64,000 nucleotides of DNA from NCBI GenBank assembly GCA_037013495.1, contig CM072807.1:2019001-2083000 (forward strand), read 5' to 3'. Numbering within the stretch: position 1 is the first letter of the stretch; every line of letters starts with the position of its first letter. The notes beneath the pieces were generated by a model. The model was given only the letters and a program-made list of their open reading frames with translations. It did not search any database and had not been told where the DNA came from. Shown here one piece after another: positions 63,914-64,000 of the stretch. Position numbers and translations under genes: made by a program. This DNA is from Hippophae tibetana. Lineage: Eukaryota > Streptophyta > Magnoliopsida > Rosales > Elaeagnaceae.

Positions 63914-64000
63914 CTTTTCAGCAAGGAGTTAAAAACAAGATCCAGAATCTGCCTAAGAGAGTTAAACAATCTTAAGAGAAAATACATTAGACTTAATTTT

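Noticed and set aside
1-64000. CRISPR arrays, bacterial operons, tRNA or rRNA genes
   Set aside because: The window is plant-type nuclear DNA. The repeats seen are microsatellites, minisatellites and transposons, and no cloverleaf or rRNA sequence was recognised.

Overview
This window is eukaryotic, most likely nuclear DNA of a flowering plant (probably a eudicot). It is strongly AT-rich, has long intergenic stretches and spliced genes, and is packed with plant-type transposable elements. I recognise four host genes. They are an intronless plasma-membrane syntaxin of the SYP124/125 clade (2817-3737, +), the ESCRT-I subunit VPS28 (4855-5484, -, with a 5'UTR intron), a two-exon DUF4408/DUF761 membrane protein (18771-19374 plus 13918-14273, -), and a four-exon seven-helix DUF300/TMEM184 (LAZ1/OST-alpha-like) protein (exons between 63913 and 53233, -). 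From memory, this gene set matches Arabidopsis At1g11200-At1g11250 (DUF300, DUF761, SYP125) and At4g21560-At4g21570 (VPS28, DUF300). The window would then be a small ancestral gene block inflated to 64 kb by transposons.

Layout. 1-1.85 kb: Ty1/copia gag remnant (-) with its primer-binding site. 2.8-6.3 kb: syntaxin and VPS28, convergent. 6.4-13.9 kb: AT-rich DNA with a hAT-type MITE, a CACTA MITE, and a 1.3-kb PIF/Harbinger-like element filled with about 0.8 kb of degenerate telomere-like repeat. 13.9-19.4 kb: the DUF4408/DUF761 gene, whose 4.5-kb intron carries a CACTA remnant and a second hAT MITE. 21.9-22.3 kb: third hAT MITE. 22.9-35.5 kb: two fossil endogenous pararetrovirus copies (Caulimoviridae) of the same lineage, tail to tail. 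They flank a 1.4-kb foldback element with long inverted arms and a perfect 9-bp target duplication (Mutator-like). 37.1-40.0 kb: a non-coding CACTA transposon with a perfect 3-bp target duplication. 40.1-45.8 kb: a non-coding element bounded by direct terminal repeats and holding two minisatellites. 48.6-49.0 kb: fourth hAT MITE. 49.9-51.0 kb: 3' part of a LINE (-). 53.2-63.9 kb: the DUF300 gene, whose third intron (9.3 kb) contains one copia element split by a second copia element, which in turn holds a small foldback element.

The two membrane-traffic genes (syntaxin and VPS28) and the DUF300 gene are ordinary housekeeping-type genes, and nothing suggests they form an operon-like unit. The notable biology is the pararetrovirus pair, the structured non-autonomous elements with clean target-site duplications, and the splicing of two host genes across large transposon-filled introns.
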